Positions 41,827 to 54,690 of a DNA stretch of 64,000 nucleotides are shown here, piece after piece. Location of the stretch: the NCBI RefSeq assembly GCF_029227915.1, contig NC_079888.1, positions 18,208,001-18,272,000 of the forward strand, given 5' to 3'. The notes beneath the pieces are model-generated. The model had not been told where the DNA came from. It saw nothing but the letters and a program-made list of their open reading frames with translations, and searched no databases. Position numbers and translations under genes: made by a program. The DNA comes from Hydractinia symbiolongicarpus (lineage: Eukaryota; Cnidaria; Hydrozoa; Anthoathecata; Hydractiniidae). Each line of letters opens with the position of its first letter. Position 1 is the stretch's first letter.

Positions 41827-43842
41827 TTTAAACCATGATAATGTATTTTGTTCTCTCTCATTTGGTGATTCGGAATATTCAAAGTCTAAATCATTAAATG
41901 TGAGTGGTTTATGTTCAGAAACAAATGATGATTTTAATATGTTAAGTTTCTTTCAACTGTGTCCATTAAGTTCAGGTATTTTAAGCCTTCATGTATGACT
42001 TTAAGTTGCCTCTCACGCTTTAAGACTAACTCCTCAAAAATTAACATAGATAATGGTTAGATAGAGATTTCCCTATTATGCATAGTGACTAGTAAGCTAG
42101 CATCCCATTGTGAACTGTTAACTAATTGTTCAAATGCAGGACCTTCTTCCATAAGAAACACATCATTGATTTCTAGGTCACTTGTGCATTCTTTAATTTT
42201 ATTTATAAATTGCAACAAATTCCCTGTTGCAGCACTAAGGGGAATTATATCAGCAGTGAGGAAGGTGCGGACATCTTCTTCACTTTTTCCACACATTACA
42301 GCATAACAATATGGGTGCAAGCAGAAAGTGATGATCCTCCTCCTAAAATACTATGTGCAATGGCAACACCAACTATTTTAAACAAAACAAGGTTACAGCA
42401 GATCTCTTTGGTATCGAATACACACAAATTTGCTCAAATAACTCTTTAACGACACTTTCGAAAAATTTCACAAAAAATTGTATTTTAATTGCACCTGCAT
42501 CTATGCCATCTTCATTTTCAAATTCAACAAAAAAAACTGTCAGTTAGTAAAACCTTTCTGGCAAGGGCACATTTATAAAACGTAAGACTTTCCCTGTAAA
42601 TATTATCTCTTTCAATTTTCAGATAATAGTTTTCCTCTATTTGGATGCGTTTCTGGTATAATATCAATTAGGGTGGTTTCTTTTCCTTTAATAATCATTT
42701 CTACAGCTTCATCCAAACAACTAGACATTGCAGCTACAGCCTCTAATCGACTGAGAGAGTAATCTGGAAACATTTCTATTAAGTGATTCTTTACTTCAAC
42801 CTTTCTTTCTTTCTTCGGTTGCATCAACACCTCTGGTATAGTTCTTTGTATACCACTGCAACTTCCATTACAAAAATTAGCATGTTAATTCATAGCCTTT
42901 ATGAAAACCTTTGCAGAGCAATTGAAACAGGTCTCATATAAATCCTAAAGAGCAGAAATACATTCGCATTATGAGGAAAATCTACAGATCTTAGATTAGA
43001 ACTCATCCATAAAAAAGGATCCATAAGAAATTTATAACATTATTAACAAGCAATGCTTATATACCATTTTATTAATTTCGTCATTTCCATTATTTGTAAC
43101 AACACTGCTATTCTCATCATCCAGGAGATTTTGTAGAATTGGTCGCACAAAAGATTTTGCTTGACCAAAAATTGTCTTTGCGAACTGTCCATTATATCTT
43201 CCAGCTGGGACAGGGATTGAAATTAATTCTCTACAATTCCTTTCATTTCTTAGCAACTCAAACCCACCACCAATTCTAAGTTTTTCAAATTTCTGGTACA
43301 ATATTTTAGAAAATTGTCCTAAAGATTCAGTAAGGGGAAATGTTATTCGTTTCTCACCCAAACCAGCTAGTAACAGATTAACATTTGTTTCTGCGTCTCG
43401 GGAACTTGCATCTGTTTTATTCGAAAAGCAAACAAATGTCAAAACACCATTTCTTGTTCTTGGTGAGTTGTACCTATTGGCAGGTGTGTCTCTCCTGCAG
43501 TTGCTGACATGGTTAAACCGTCTTGGAGTTATTGAAAGTCCAGGTGAAACGCTGAAGGGAAGGGTTGAAGTGGAAGCAGTGACTGACATCGATGCTGGTG
43601 CCATTGTGATGATGTTGGTGGTGCTCACAAACCTGAAACCTGTCGGTGGAAGAAGCTGAAGGGTTATTTAACATTCTACTACGAAATAATCGCGAAAACT
43701 CTGCACCAGCGTTGTCGTTAGATGTTGTGTTTCTTGTAGTTTGGCCAGTATTCGGTGGTTGCTGTAAATTGTCAACCATACTCAACAAAGATTGTGCACA
43801 TCTTGTTAAAGCCTCTCGGAAGTTATTATTTTCGTCCGCCAT
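41827..43842 (-). pseudogene. Second G2E3-like HECT ligase gene, truncated before the active Cys
   Basis: Starts MADENNNFREALTRCAQSLL at 43842. A frame change near 43640 leads to RNGVLTFVCFSNK, GGGFELLRNERNCRELISIP and AKSFVRPILQNLLDDE, which ends at a GT donor (43064). The exon about 42860-42611 carries a CUE/UBA-like helix set (VEVKNHLIEMFPDYSLSRLE). The HECT N-lobe follows: FVEFENEDGIDAGAIKIQFF, VGVAIAHSILGGGSS, HPYCYAVMCGKSEEDVRTFL, FEELVLKRERQLKVIHEGL and EHKPLTFNDLDFEYSES. The C-lobe with the catalytic Cys is absent: the frame passes near 41830 into piggyBac sequence. Frameshifts occur at a T8 run (about 42530) and near 42310. It is related to, but not a duplicate of, 3786-7541. Confidence 0.7.
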
Positions 43843-44152
43843 ATTTTTTTACCAGAATTGCGGGGCAGTTGAACGGGTCTTGGCAGAATAAAAGAGACTG
43901 GGAAAGAAGGCTGTCAAAAATAAAAACATGCTGTCGAAAATAAAAACATAACAACGTGTGCAAAAAATGGTTTCGTACACTTAAAAAATAAATAAATGCC
44001 AAAGAAAATAATAAGAAAACGACAAAAAAGTAGTTGCTTCCAAAAAACTAAATCTAAACTCGAATTTAAATTTAATATAATATTCTAAAAAAATGAATCC
44101 TGCCAAAAATATTTGCATGAAACGAAAAACAAAAATAAAACGGAAAATAATT
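43843..44152. other. Spacer, nothing recognised
   Basis: A/T-rich with short AAAAATAAAAACA repeats (43915-43950). Nothing else seen. Confidence 0.35.
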
Positions 44153-45478
44153 TTAGCACGAATTGCTCTTCATAATATTCTGTACAACGTTTTGACTTTT
44201 GGTATGATGATTCCGAATTTTCTCATTGGTTGAAATTTCATTACCGATTGTTACTAGTTTCAATTGTTTTGCGGTGTCGATACCCAATTGATTTCCAGCT
44301 CTTTGTTTGTCAATTACGTAAATCACACTTGAGCACATTTGTTTCTTTGTTTCACAAATGCCGTTGAATTTACCAACAACTTTCACAGGCTGTGAAGCAT
44401 AAGGATAAAGTTTTGTTTTTGAATTTTTCAAAACAATGTTTAAATTTTTAGTTTTTAGTTTGCTAAATGTTTCTCGACCTGTGACATTTGTCGTACACCC
44501 AGTACATACACCCAGTCTATCATTAATTTAATTGGTACATTTTCAACTAAAATCTTGGCGTAATTAGTAACAGAATTTAAAACTTTGTTGTTCTCGACAA
44601 AGAATAAAGAATGTTCCTTCTCACTCTCTTCCCCAGATATAGAACTGACACTCGCATTTTCTTGTACTCGGTTAGCACGTTTTTCTCGTTCGGTCACGAT
44701 TGCGATTAAAATCTCTACGGTCGATGATAATTTTCGACATGTTTCGATGATAAACAAACTGCCGATAAATGATTTTTCTTTCCACATTCGTAACATATTT
44801 TACCGATTGCTTTGCAACTTTTTAAGTGTCCAGGAAAGAGGTTTTCTCCACAGTTTCGACAATTGTTCTGCAGTTTTGTGACGATTATTAAATTTACCTC
44901 GTACACGATTTAATTCTTCGATCGACTCATCATTGGGGTTTTTTATTTCGTTTGCTTGGGATAACGAAATTTCCTCATTTCTGGCTATTTTTAATAAAAT
45001 CTCCAGGATTAATGTATCTTCACGTAAAAGTTTCTTTTCTAGCGAGCTCGATGTACAAGTATGTATGAAATGGTCCTTGATTTCTGTATTTAAATCAGCA
45101 TATTCACATGGCTCACCTAATCGTTTCAATCTTGTAACATAATTAACTGAACTTTCGCCATCCTTTGGTTTTTTTTTGTTTGAATAAATAACGTTCATAT
45201 GTGATGTTCTTTTTTGGTTTAAAATATGTGTCGAGTTTCTGAACGACGTCTGCATATGTGTCCGTATCTGCTTTTAACGTGCGATAAACCTCTCGTAAAT
45301 CTCGACCACCGCAGTGTAAAATTAAAGCTTTTTTCTGTGCTTCTTGAGTAATACCACTGGCAGTTAAAAATAATTCCAGATCATCCTTCCATATAATCCA
45401 TTTCTTATCCAAGTTCACTGAAGTTTCTTCAATTATAAAGGGTTCCACACAAGGAATATTGCTAAGAGCTTTTGCCAT
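44153..45478 (-). pseudogene. Gypsy-type gag and protease remnant
   Basis: Gag starts MAKALSNIPCVEPF at 45478 and continues WIIWKDDLELFLTASGI and LDTYFKPKKNITYERYLF. After a frameshift near 45170 come SSVNYVTRLKRLGEPCEYAD and SLEKKLLREDTLILEILLK, then a double zinc knuckle CRNCGENLFPGHLKSC and CYECGKKNHLSAVC (about 44870-44770). The protease patch ILVENVPIKLMID lacks the DTG/DSG site (reads MIDWVY) and ends KLYPYASQPVKVVGKF and GNQLGIDTAKQLKLV (44431-44250). RT and integrase are missing. Dead LTR element. Confidence 0.75.
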
Positions 45479-45560
45479 ATTTTTGTCCTTCGTCGCCAAT
45501 CCTCGTCGCCACTTATTATGGGGCCTCACACAGAGAATACAAGTAACGTCTTTCGTACTA
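45479..45560 (-). other. Gypsy leader with primer-binding-like sequence
   Basis: Minus strand reads GAGGCCCCATAATAAGTGGC then GACGAGGATTGGCGACGAAG just before the gag ATG. TGGCGACGAGGAT-type sequence directly after the 5' LTR is common in Gypsy elements, so the 5' LTR should end about 45535 and extend to higher coordinates. Its outer edge was not found. Confidence 0.4.
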
Positions 45561-47394
45561 TATGCTCATCATAAACTAACTCTAGATACAAAAATGCAGG
45601 TTTATATACAAACACGTCACACGCAGTATAAAACACACACTCACCAACCACAGTAGTAAACACAGAACATAAAATTTGCCTCACTTGAACAGCTTTGTCA
45701 GCTTTACAACAAACACGCCCATAGAATATTGACCCTATCTTCCTGATCATAAGATCTGACCCACAAGGCTTTCCCACTGCATTATCCTGAAACTTGGCTA
45801 AGATACGCTTCTTAAATCCATCATCAAAGCTCTTAGCCTCAGGTATTTTCATTAAAGATGTTGGGAAGGGGAAAAGAGTTCTTACAGCTGTAACTGTACA
45901 GTTCTTTTGATGCCGATTAAAACCCCGAGTACCAACAAACGAGTTGCAATGCCCACAACAAATATTTTTTTATTATCTTAGCAACTTTCTCTTTTTGATA
46001 AACAGGTTCTGCAAGACGAGCCTGTCCTTAATTATATTTGTATATCCCTCGTCTAAGAAACTCGTTGAACGTTTTACAAATGTTTTTCTTTCTAAGTTCT
46101 AATGCTGCGTTTACTTCTGGCTCCATTTTGTGGCAATTACAAATGTGCCGTGTTAATTTTCCTCTGTGTTTCATTTTGTTGGAAAAAATGCAATGTCTGC
46201 TGGGTTTGGTGTAATTTTTTTTTCTGGTGTACTTTTTTCACTTTTTTTCTTCGCGTGATCTAAAAAGTAATCTAAAAAATTGTATTACCAAGGTAAGGCT
46301 TACAAAATGCGTCGTTACATAAAGATATTACATTATGCAGGGCTTAATATGATGAATGATTGTGTACTAATGGTAATCGATTATTATATACCTGCTCAAT
46401 ATGCTCCCTGTGATCACCTTGTACCAACTACAAAAAACGCTAGCATGGTCATAGCAAGGTTATGATTGTGGAAAATACGTATGATCTAATACAACAGATA
46501 CCACACCTCAATTGCAAAAGTTCTTTCTCACAGTAACCAGTTGCTGGGTTAGTATAATAACCAAGATATTAAGTAGAATAAAGGTTGGCTTTGGTTGATT
46601 CAAGTCTTTAACATGTGCTGAACATATTTTGCAATCTTTTCCATGTTCAGATAACTTAGTTTTAATCCTGGCTTTAACGATTTACAAGGTTGATCCAGAT
46701 CTATCTTGGAGCTGGATCTGTCTTGATAGTTAGAAGCAGTATCAATGAATATAACTCACACGAACAACGTTTTTTAATGCCAATCAAAAAAACTTTCCTT
46801 TATATTATTTTGAACTTGTAGCTACCATTACAACAATTTCACACTGCACAATGCAACTCTTGTTTATCGCCCTTTCGATGTTTTTTGTTTTTCCCACTGT
46901 TCTTCTGTAACTTATGTTAGTCTAAAAGGTCATTGTGTTTCTCGTTGATTCCTGGTAACAAAAAAGAATATGTATCAAACCACAGTTTTTAGAGGGTCAA
47001 TCACTAACATAGCCATAACAACCCGTTTTAAGACAAGCTTTCTTAGTACAACTTGCTCCTTTGTCACCTGATTATCATTTTATACTTCTTTACTGCTTCG
47101 TAATAAAGACTTTTAACACATACTGAAATTTGTTTTAGTTCTAATATGTCCAATTCTTGATTTTCACCAAACAAAATTCATCAAATAATAAAGATATCTA
47201 TAAGAATTCTCTAATTAATTTTTCGTATTGATCGTCTATAACAGGGATGTGCTTTACCTTTGAAATTGCGAAAACAAAGTATGTGTTTTTTTAGTTTCTA
47301 GCATTAGAGCACGACTTTAATGCACTGTGACTGACCTCAAAACGTAATGCCTTTTTTTCGCGTGTTAAAATACTTTATTAAAGGGGCTACGAAA
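45561..47394. other. Presumed Gypsy LTR remnant, then spacer
   Basis: The first few hundred bases should include the LTR of the Gypsy remnant, but no second LTR is available for comparison. The rest shows nothing recognisable. Confidence 0.3.
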
Positions 47395-48890
47395 ACATTC
47401 ATAACCAATCATATGCAAAAAAAAATTTTCAACGGTGCGTTGCGTCTCGTATTAATATATTTGATTCAAACATCAATGCTACCAACTGACTGGGATATTT
47501 TGATGTTTGATGGGTCAGTTGTGTGTTAATTCTTTCAAAGTTCTTGATCCTATTACACACAAGATTGCTGAATTCAGTATTCAGTAGCGTGAATGATATC
47601 TATGTTCGTAACCAACTCATCACAACACCTTTCCTTTGTTGTTTACGTGCTATCTTTAGGGAAAGTTTTTTTTACCGAATCGTTCTGTCTTACGACTACA
47701 ACCACCATGAATAGAAAACACCAAAGGAATAAATGATCCGTGTTCTAATTCATTAATAGTTGATTGTATTTTCGCTTGTTCTCTTTTTCGTTGCTGCAAA
47801 GTACCTCCTGAAGAATCTGATTAACATGGCTTGAAGTGACCGCGTTGAAAACCCTGACATCAAAGAATGTTCTTTGACCACATTTCAAGAAGCTGCTAGC
47901 TGCAATATCTGGTCTAGCTTCATGCCCTTAAATGGCATTACCTTGAGGTGCTTGAGGGGATCAGTGGCGGCTCTATCTTATCGTCTTTGCATGTTTCCTG
48001 CAACAGATTGGCGATCATATCTTTTATCTCATCATATCTCATGTATAAAATCCACCATTTGGGCAACACATTGCATGGTCTACACTATATACTTTACTAC
48101 AGGGACGAATTGAAGGTAGATATTTAAGGGACTATCTGTACTGTGATTAATTGCGTCAAAAATCTTTGTTTAGAAGAATTTTCTCTGATTTCAGGGTTGT
48201 ATGCCAAGCACCTCTCATGGTAGCCAGATCGCTTGTCCTTTTAATTCAATCTTTCTCTCAATTGTGATAGCAATATTGATCTAATTCAACTTTTTTACTT
48301 TTTCCAAATTGATGAAAAATATATCAGTAAAGCCATTGCATTTTAAAGTTTTAAGGTTAAATATCTAGGAAACGGGGGGAAATAATTGACGTCATCTCGT
48401 GGCTGGGTAACTAGGAACGACCTGGTACCACATTAGCACAAATGTGGAACAGCTAATTCAATCCTCCAGTTTCAAAGGAGATTGGTTAAAGACTTCATCA
48501 AAAAAACTTAAAGTATCCTCGAAATCTCAACTATTTCTTAAAAACACATCCTATACATATTGCTAATCACCATTTCAAGAATAACACATAGAGGCAATGG
48601 GTAAACAAACTTCTGAAAAAAGAATTTTTGGTACAATGTTGGGACTTTGTAGGCGTCAAACAAGTTATTTATCAACTAAAAAGCGAAAACCAAAGTAAGA
48701 TGTCTCTTTTTGTGTCTTTTAGTACTCATTTCCTCTAAATTAATCCTGAAAACAAAGCACGTCGTTGTTTACTCATCACGATTCTAGTATAATGTTTGCT
48801 TGTTCTTCTTTATCTTCCATTTTTGTGCTCTGAGACCGAGGTTCCTATTTTAATAAAAAATCTTATATTCGCATCCGATTATAATTCAAA
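47395..48890. repeat. Segmental duplication D1, copy 1
   Basis: Matches 59735-61535 over its length in the same orientation, with scattered substitutions and small indels (e.g. GGTGCGTTGCGTCTCGTATT, CAAAGTTCTTGATCCTATTA). Its right border coincides with a Helitron-like end at 48891. Confidence 0.75.
47640..47965 (-). pseudogene. TE-associated FFDVRVFN domain fragment, copy 1
   Basis: Minus strand patches: KCGQRTFFDVRVFNAVTSSH, NEKEQAKIQSTINELEHGSF and PLVFSIHGGCSRKTERF. The pattern RxFFDVRVFNPxA ... HExxKKRxY ... FTPLVFSxxGG is widespread in cnidarian and fish retroelement-associated proteins. I think it is a nuclease-like fold, but I am not certain. Frames shift between patches. Confidence 0.55.
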
Positions 48891-48980
48891 CTAGCTGTTT
48901 CCCGTGGAATAATCCACTGTATTCTCATTTAATTTATGTAACAGATATATGTCCATCAAAAAACAAACAATACAGTGCGC
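48891..48980 (-). mobile_element. Helitron-like 3' end
   Basis: On the minus strand a hairpin GTGGATTATTCCAC, then GGGAAACAG and CTAG followed by T. Its body extends to higher coordinates, so the tandem array at 48980-50430 may be internal to it. The 5' end was not located. Confidence 0.5.
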
Positions 48981-50430
48981 ATCTTATATCTGCATTATTA
49001 TATAAATGATCAAAAAAAATTGATGGTGTCCCACAACTACAGTATATATGTGACATTTAAAATCTTAATCTACTAAAATTACTGCTCTGACCATCTGAAA
49101 ATGCGAAAATTATTCGGAAAGAAGTTTTCAAAAGCATTTCAACATATATCTCACCCATAAAATTTAAATCACTCAAAACGTCACATATATAGAAAAAAAA
49201 GCTGAACAATGTCAAACACAAATCTCTCTCATTGTATATGTTAAAATCAGTTTATTGCAAACCATGCCAAAGGTTGACACAAAATGTGAAAAATAAACAA
49301 TAAATTCTGCCTGTAGTAGAAATTTGTATCTAAAGTGTGAAAAAGGGATTGCAAGGATAAATTATAATGCAACAAAACGTTTGATATATTGCATACGGTT
49401 CTTCCTCACTAAAATGCCAATAAAAATGCGGTGTTTTAACCTAAAATTAATAACGTCCTTTTAGCAACTTGCACGGTGTTTTACCATCAATAAAGTGAAC
49501 TAAATTTCAAATCTGACATAGTATTTTGTCACAAATATTTTCATAAAATATGTATAAAAGTCCTAATGTTAAACAACAGCAATCAATCTATAAATTTATT
49601 TTATGTCAATTTTTGCACCAATTTTGCAACACGAAATACAAATTCTAAATAATACAAAAATCTCTTATTTTGGTCCTTCGCATACCGACGGTCTCCCACA
49701 AAAGTTTAATCAAAATGTGAAAAATGAGAGGTAAAGACAAAATCAAAGTTTTTTTGACATATATATTGCATCTAGTCCTTACCCCTTAAATTATTACACA
49801 AAATTTCAAAAATTTTATACGATTCAAAATACATCAAATTTAAATCGAGAAGAATCAGTCATTTCTGTATATTGCACAGGGTCCTCCCCGGTAAGAATTT
49901 ATACAAAATATAGAAAAACACAGCTTGCAAGGTGTAAAATCGAATACTTCTTCCGTGTATATATGATCTTTCCTCGCAAAATTAACATAAAATGTCAAAA
50001 AGGTTCAGATTAACATCTATTAACACAACAAAAATCAGTGCTATCAGTATATGTCATGCCTGTCAATTAAAAACAACTAAGATCAGGTATTTTGGTCTAT
50101 TTCATACCATTCTGTCCCAAATACTTTATAAAATGTAAAAATTGAGTGGTAAAACAGAAATTTGCAAAATTCCATTTTTTTATATGCCTGTATATTATAT
50201 GCCTTCTACAACAATAAATTAATTCAAAATGTCAAAAAGAAGAAAAAAGTAGCTTAAAAAGAGTATAAAATTGAAATCAACAAAGTAGCTCTTTCAGTGT
50301 ATTAAATAGAAAACCATACGCACAAAATTTTACACTAAATGTAAAAAAATAGTTGTGTTTAGTAATTCTAAATTAAGAAAAGTCAGTTCTTTTAGCATGC
50401 TGATTTATGTCTTGTCATAGCCTCGATTTG
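48980..50430. repeat. Degenerate tandem array, unit about 90-130 bp
   Basis: A recurring pattern of TATATTGCAT..., a CCTCACCACAAAAT-like segment and ACAAAATGTSAAAAA (S = C or G) occurs about a dozen times (e.g. near 49280, 49410, 49540, 49710, 49790, 49900, 49990, 50130, 50230, 50330). Units are strongly diverged and no coding potential is seen. Confidence 0.6.
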
Positions 50431-51410
50431 AAACAAATTAAATTTACATTTTAAAAATAAGTAATTTCTGAACTTTTTTTCAGAATATTTGCAGGAAAAG
50501 AACTATGCAAACCAAAAAAAGAACCAGGAAAATGTTTAAAATTTTCAAGGTTACCACCGAAAAAACACAGGTTTTTTCGGTGTTGGCATGTCGTAACTCT
50601 CTCGAAAAGGTTTAAAGTTTTCCTAAATAACACGAAATGTCATAAACAAAAACATTTGAGTAAGAACATCTAGAACATCAGAAATACTACATGTAAAATA
50701 AAAATCTTTTTGTCATATTGCATAAAAGGTCAATTCATTCCTAGGAAAGACCACTAAGATAAACTAAAGTACTTAGCAACATGTAAAAGCAACATAAAAT
50801 TCACAGGTTAGATAGGTATACTGGGAATCTTTAGTTTAACATTAACTAGTTACAGCAGCTAATAGCTAGTAACTTAAATATAATCTAATTTTGGTGATGG
50901 TTGGCTTTTTATGATGCTAGCTGTAGAACATGTCTGGCATCAATAATATTATCAAAACTGAAAATAAAACATACAAAACCTTACAGAACCTTGCTATGAT
51001 TAATTTATAAAACCATGCTCTTCTTCAAATGTTTTTTTAAAGATTTATTTTGAATGAAAGAGTAGAGAATACTAAAAAAGAACAGCCATCTTTTTCGTAA
51101 ACACAATTTCCGTTTTATGCTAGGAACTTCATTTAACAGTCCGTATGCTTTGTGAATATCTAATACCGTTTCATATGTAACGATACCTATATATATATGC
51201 TCATTTAGATTTTTTGGCACAAGGGTATATATATTTATATCGTAATTAGCAGCGGGTTATATATTTACACCTTATGTGCGGTTTCTGTGAAGTACATCCC
51301 TAATTTTTTTAGTTAAATTTTAGCGTACAGCCACGTGACAAGAACGTGACCCTTGATTTCTATGTCGTGGACTCACAGTTTTACTCACGCAACGGAATTA
51401 ATATATAAGA
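50431..51410. other. Spacer, nothing recognised
   Basis: AT-rich, no gene or repeat recognised. Confidence 0.35.
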
Positions 51411-51510
51411 CTAGTCGATAAATCCCGTGGAAAGATCCACTAAGGCAGAAGAACAATGAAAAAATAGGTTGCTTTAGATTTTTTGCTGACGTCAGGAGTG
51501 CATATACAGA
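51411..51510 (-). mobile_element. Helitron-like 3' end
   Basis: Minus strand: GTGGATCTTTCCAC hairpin, GGGATTTATCGA, CTAG followed by T. The body lies to the right and includes GCTGACGTCAG (51485), a segment also found at 54652. Confidence 0.5.
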
Positions 51511-52079
51511 AAGGAAATTGATGAAATTTAGTCATTTGTTGCCTGTAATGTGTAGAGGTTGAAACGCTGATCAAAATAATGTATAATTTTTTATTTTATT
51601 TTTTTATTTATTAACTGTCTTTCAGGCACTTCCATATTTTACAATGGCTATTCGTCCTATTAAAATAATAATAATAATTAAATAAAGAAATAAGTTATTC
51701 TATAAAAAAAAGACACTGTAAACTGTAGACAAGATTAGCAGGGGTCAAGGTGGTAAAGGATTGAAAGACATCGATATAATAGATTCTGACGGAGAATTAA
51801 GACCAGAACATATGAAAATGAAAATAATGCACTAAAATATATAATATAAAAATATACATACATTAAATATATTTATTAATCGACGGGCTTAAGAAATAAC
51901 AAAAACAATCGAGCAAATGAACAAAAATTGAGACTAAGTAGAGCAGAAGGAATCAATCAAAGCATAAAGTATTGGATGTAATGGATTGGTTATCAATCGG
52001 TCAATAGATCTTAAGTTAGTCAATAGATGTTAAGTTATATTGAGAAATTGTCGATTAAAAAAAAAAAAAAAAAACTAGG
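51511..52079. other. Spacer, nothing recognised
   Basis: Contains an A(17) run at about 52056-52072. No gene recognised. Confidence 0.35.
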
Positions 52080-54690
52080 TATGTTGCATAATAAAAATCG
52101 CAAGACTATGGTCTAATAAATATTTTTTCAAAGAAGTACAAAATTTTTTGTAATCAATTTCTTCCCTGATAGCTTTAGGAAGATCATTTAGAAGGCGACT
52201 TGCCTTGCCAAGAAACAATTTCTCCGACACATTGATTTCATACTAACTTCGTCAACATTACGAGTTCCACGTCCAGCAATTCTCAACTTGAAACCTTTCA
52301 AATACGATGGAAACTTATCCTGCTGAATCGATTTGTGGGCAAGTTTTAAAAATTTAAAGTGTATTTGTTGCTGGATCGGTAGCCAACCAAGTTGTATTAC
52401 ATCATCGAGCGTGGAATATCTCAGCGTTACAAAAGACGCAATTTTGCATAACAGTTTATCAAGTTTTTTCAGTTGGAATAGTGGCAGGTTCTAAAACAAT
52501 GAACAGCAATAGCGAATTTCGAACTTAAAAGGGCTTCTGCCAGTTGCTTCCGCAAACGAAATGTTGCTATGCCACGAAGATAGCGAAGAACGTATAGTTT
52601 CGCATAAACTGACTAAGAGAGTTTATTGATATGAGTTTCCCAGGTTATATTTTGATCGAACTGGATGCCAAGAAGTCTGTAAATGGTAACGCGTTCGATC
52701 AGTTGGTCCGAGTGGTGGACATGGAATGTTGAATGGTTGGGGTTCATGAGGTCGTTAAGTTTTGCCATTTTCGGGGTTGACAAAAGCATGATTTTCGTTT
52801 TTCTGTTATTGAACGCAAGATTATTTGCGGTCGACCATTGCTTCAGCTGGTCTAATCGTTGAGTCAAGTTGTTGATTGTAGGTTGTATGTTTATAGTCTT
52901 ACAATGTTCATAGATACTTGTATAGTCTGCATATTGGTTTGTGGTCCCACCCTTGACATTGTCTTGTAGGTCGAACGTATAAAGGTTAAATAGTACAGGA
53001 CCAAGAAATGAAACTTGAGGTACCCCAATTACACTGTTCCGTAGTCAGATTGTTTGTCGTCTATCTCAACGAATTGGCGGTGGTCACTGAGGTACGATAA
53101 CATCAGCATAGCAGCATTGTTGGAAAAGCCTATCCTTCGTAATTTAATCAACAGGGTTTTGTAATCGACAGTGTTAAAGGCTTTTGAATAGTCCAGCAAT
53201 GCTGCTAGCGTGACCTCGCCTTTGTTCATCGCGCCAACGATGTCGCCTCGAATCTTCATTAAGAGTGTTTCAGTCGAGTGACGCTTGCGGAAACCGAACA
53301 TCGTCTGGTAGTATATATGGTTCTGTTCAATATTATCAACGATATGTCTTGCCATTAAACGTTCGAAAAGATTTATTAAGATCGGTAAAACGGTGACAGG
53401 TCTAAATTGGTATGGAGTAATGGACTGTTCTGTTTTTGGAATTAGTGTTACTTTGCCGATTTTCCACAGTTGATGAAAGGTGTTTTCGGCTATCCCTGTG
53501 TTGATGATGTAAGTAAGTGGAGATGCGATGTGGTCAGCAATGGGTTTGATGAGTGCTACAGGGAGGTTGTCATTGCCAGCGGAACAGTCGCTTCGAAGAT
53601 TTTTAATTTCTCTGAGCACTTATCGTATGTGACAGGACGAAATTGGAATTCTTGGTCAGCTTCAGTAACGAGGTCTTGCAAAAGGAGTTGAATTTCTTCT
53701 TTGATGTCGGATTCTGGTTGCCGTAGATATGTAGTGTGCGTTTAGTTCGGAGGGTTCGAAATTCATTCCAGTTGGCATTTAACTGAGTCTGGTGGGCTAA
53801 AGTACGCTTTTCGTGACAAGTTTGTTGTAGGTTGGTGATTTTTAAGTCTTTCATCCAGGATGCCGGAGGACGGTTGACATTGATTCTCTTCAACGGTGCG
53901 TAACGTTCGATGCACTCAAAGAGCAGATGGTTGAGTGTGCTTAGGCTGTCATCGGTACAATCAGTTGCATAAAGACATTGAAAGGGATGGTTGCGGTGTC
54001 AGTAACATACGCCGACAGGTCAAAATTTCTCATGTCACGAATGATCTTGTACCGTGGTTCAAATCTGGCTACACGAGTATTGATGCAAGCGAATACAGCA
54101 TCGTGGTTGCAGATTTCTGGTGTTGAAAGGACTTCACAGAATTTTACTTTGCAAGAGGAGTTGGTCGAGATGTGATCGATTAGGGATAATCCTTTTCGTG
54201 ATAGAGAGTTGACATGCTGAGTGAGGTCGAACGATCGAAGGGTTTCAAGGTAAGAGCCTTTAATTTGAGACTTCTGCAAAAGCTAATACTGAAGTCACCT
54301 GTTATCACCACATTTCCTGACCTGTCGAGAGTAGCGTTTCCAATGATGCGGTCGAAGTTGTCGAGCCATTCTGCTTTTTCTTGGTGTGTGAAATTCGGCT
54401 GGTAGTCCACACAAAGGAGTAGCTTCGAGTGTTTGTTTTTCCCAGCAATTTATGCTTTATATTGTCCTTGATATAAACACCTACACCACTACCACGCTTG
54501 TTATCTCGATTATGGTAGTACATTTTGTAACCTTCGATCTTTACGTACTCGAGTAGAAAAGGGTTGTCTTTTAGCCAGGTTTCGGTGAGGGTTATCGTAT
54601 ATATCGTGTGTTTTTGACAAACGCCTAAGGAGATATAAGGGTTTAAAAATTTTGCTGACGTCAGCAAAGTCCCTACCAAAAGTTCCAAAA
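52080..54690 (-). pseudogene. Decayed non-LTR retrotransposon (AP endonuclease plus RT)
   Basis: Minus strand from 54688: LTETWLKDNPFLLEYVKIEG and GSGVGVYIKDNIKHKLLG (endonuclease), VVITGDFSISF (54330), GLSLIDHISTNS (54200), linker NRPPASWMKDLKI, then RT: LRSDCSAGNDNLPVALIKPI, FRPVTVLPILINLFERLMAR, MFGFRKRHSTETLLMKIRGD, AALLDYSKAFNTVDYKTLL (53619-53029), GVPQVSFLGPVLFNLY, motif C QYADYTSIYE (about 52935), and the C-end LGIQFDQNITWETHINKLS. Motif C should be YADD and is YADY, so the enzyme is dead, and many frameshifts separate the patches. Jockey/CR1-group architecture. Confidence 0.75.

Noticed and set aside
52056-52072. A(17) run as the poly(A) tail of the 52-55 kb retroelement.
   Set aside because: The element is on the minus strand, so its tail would appear as T on the plus strand.
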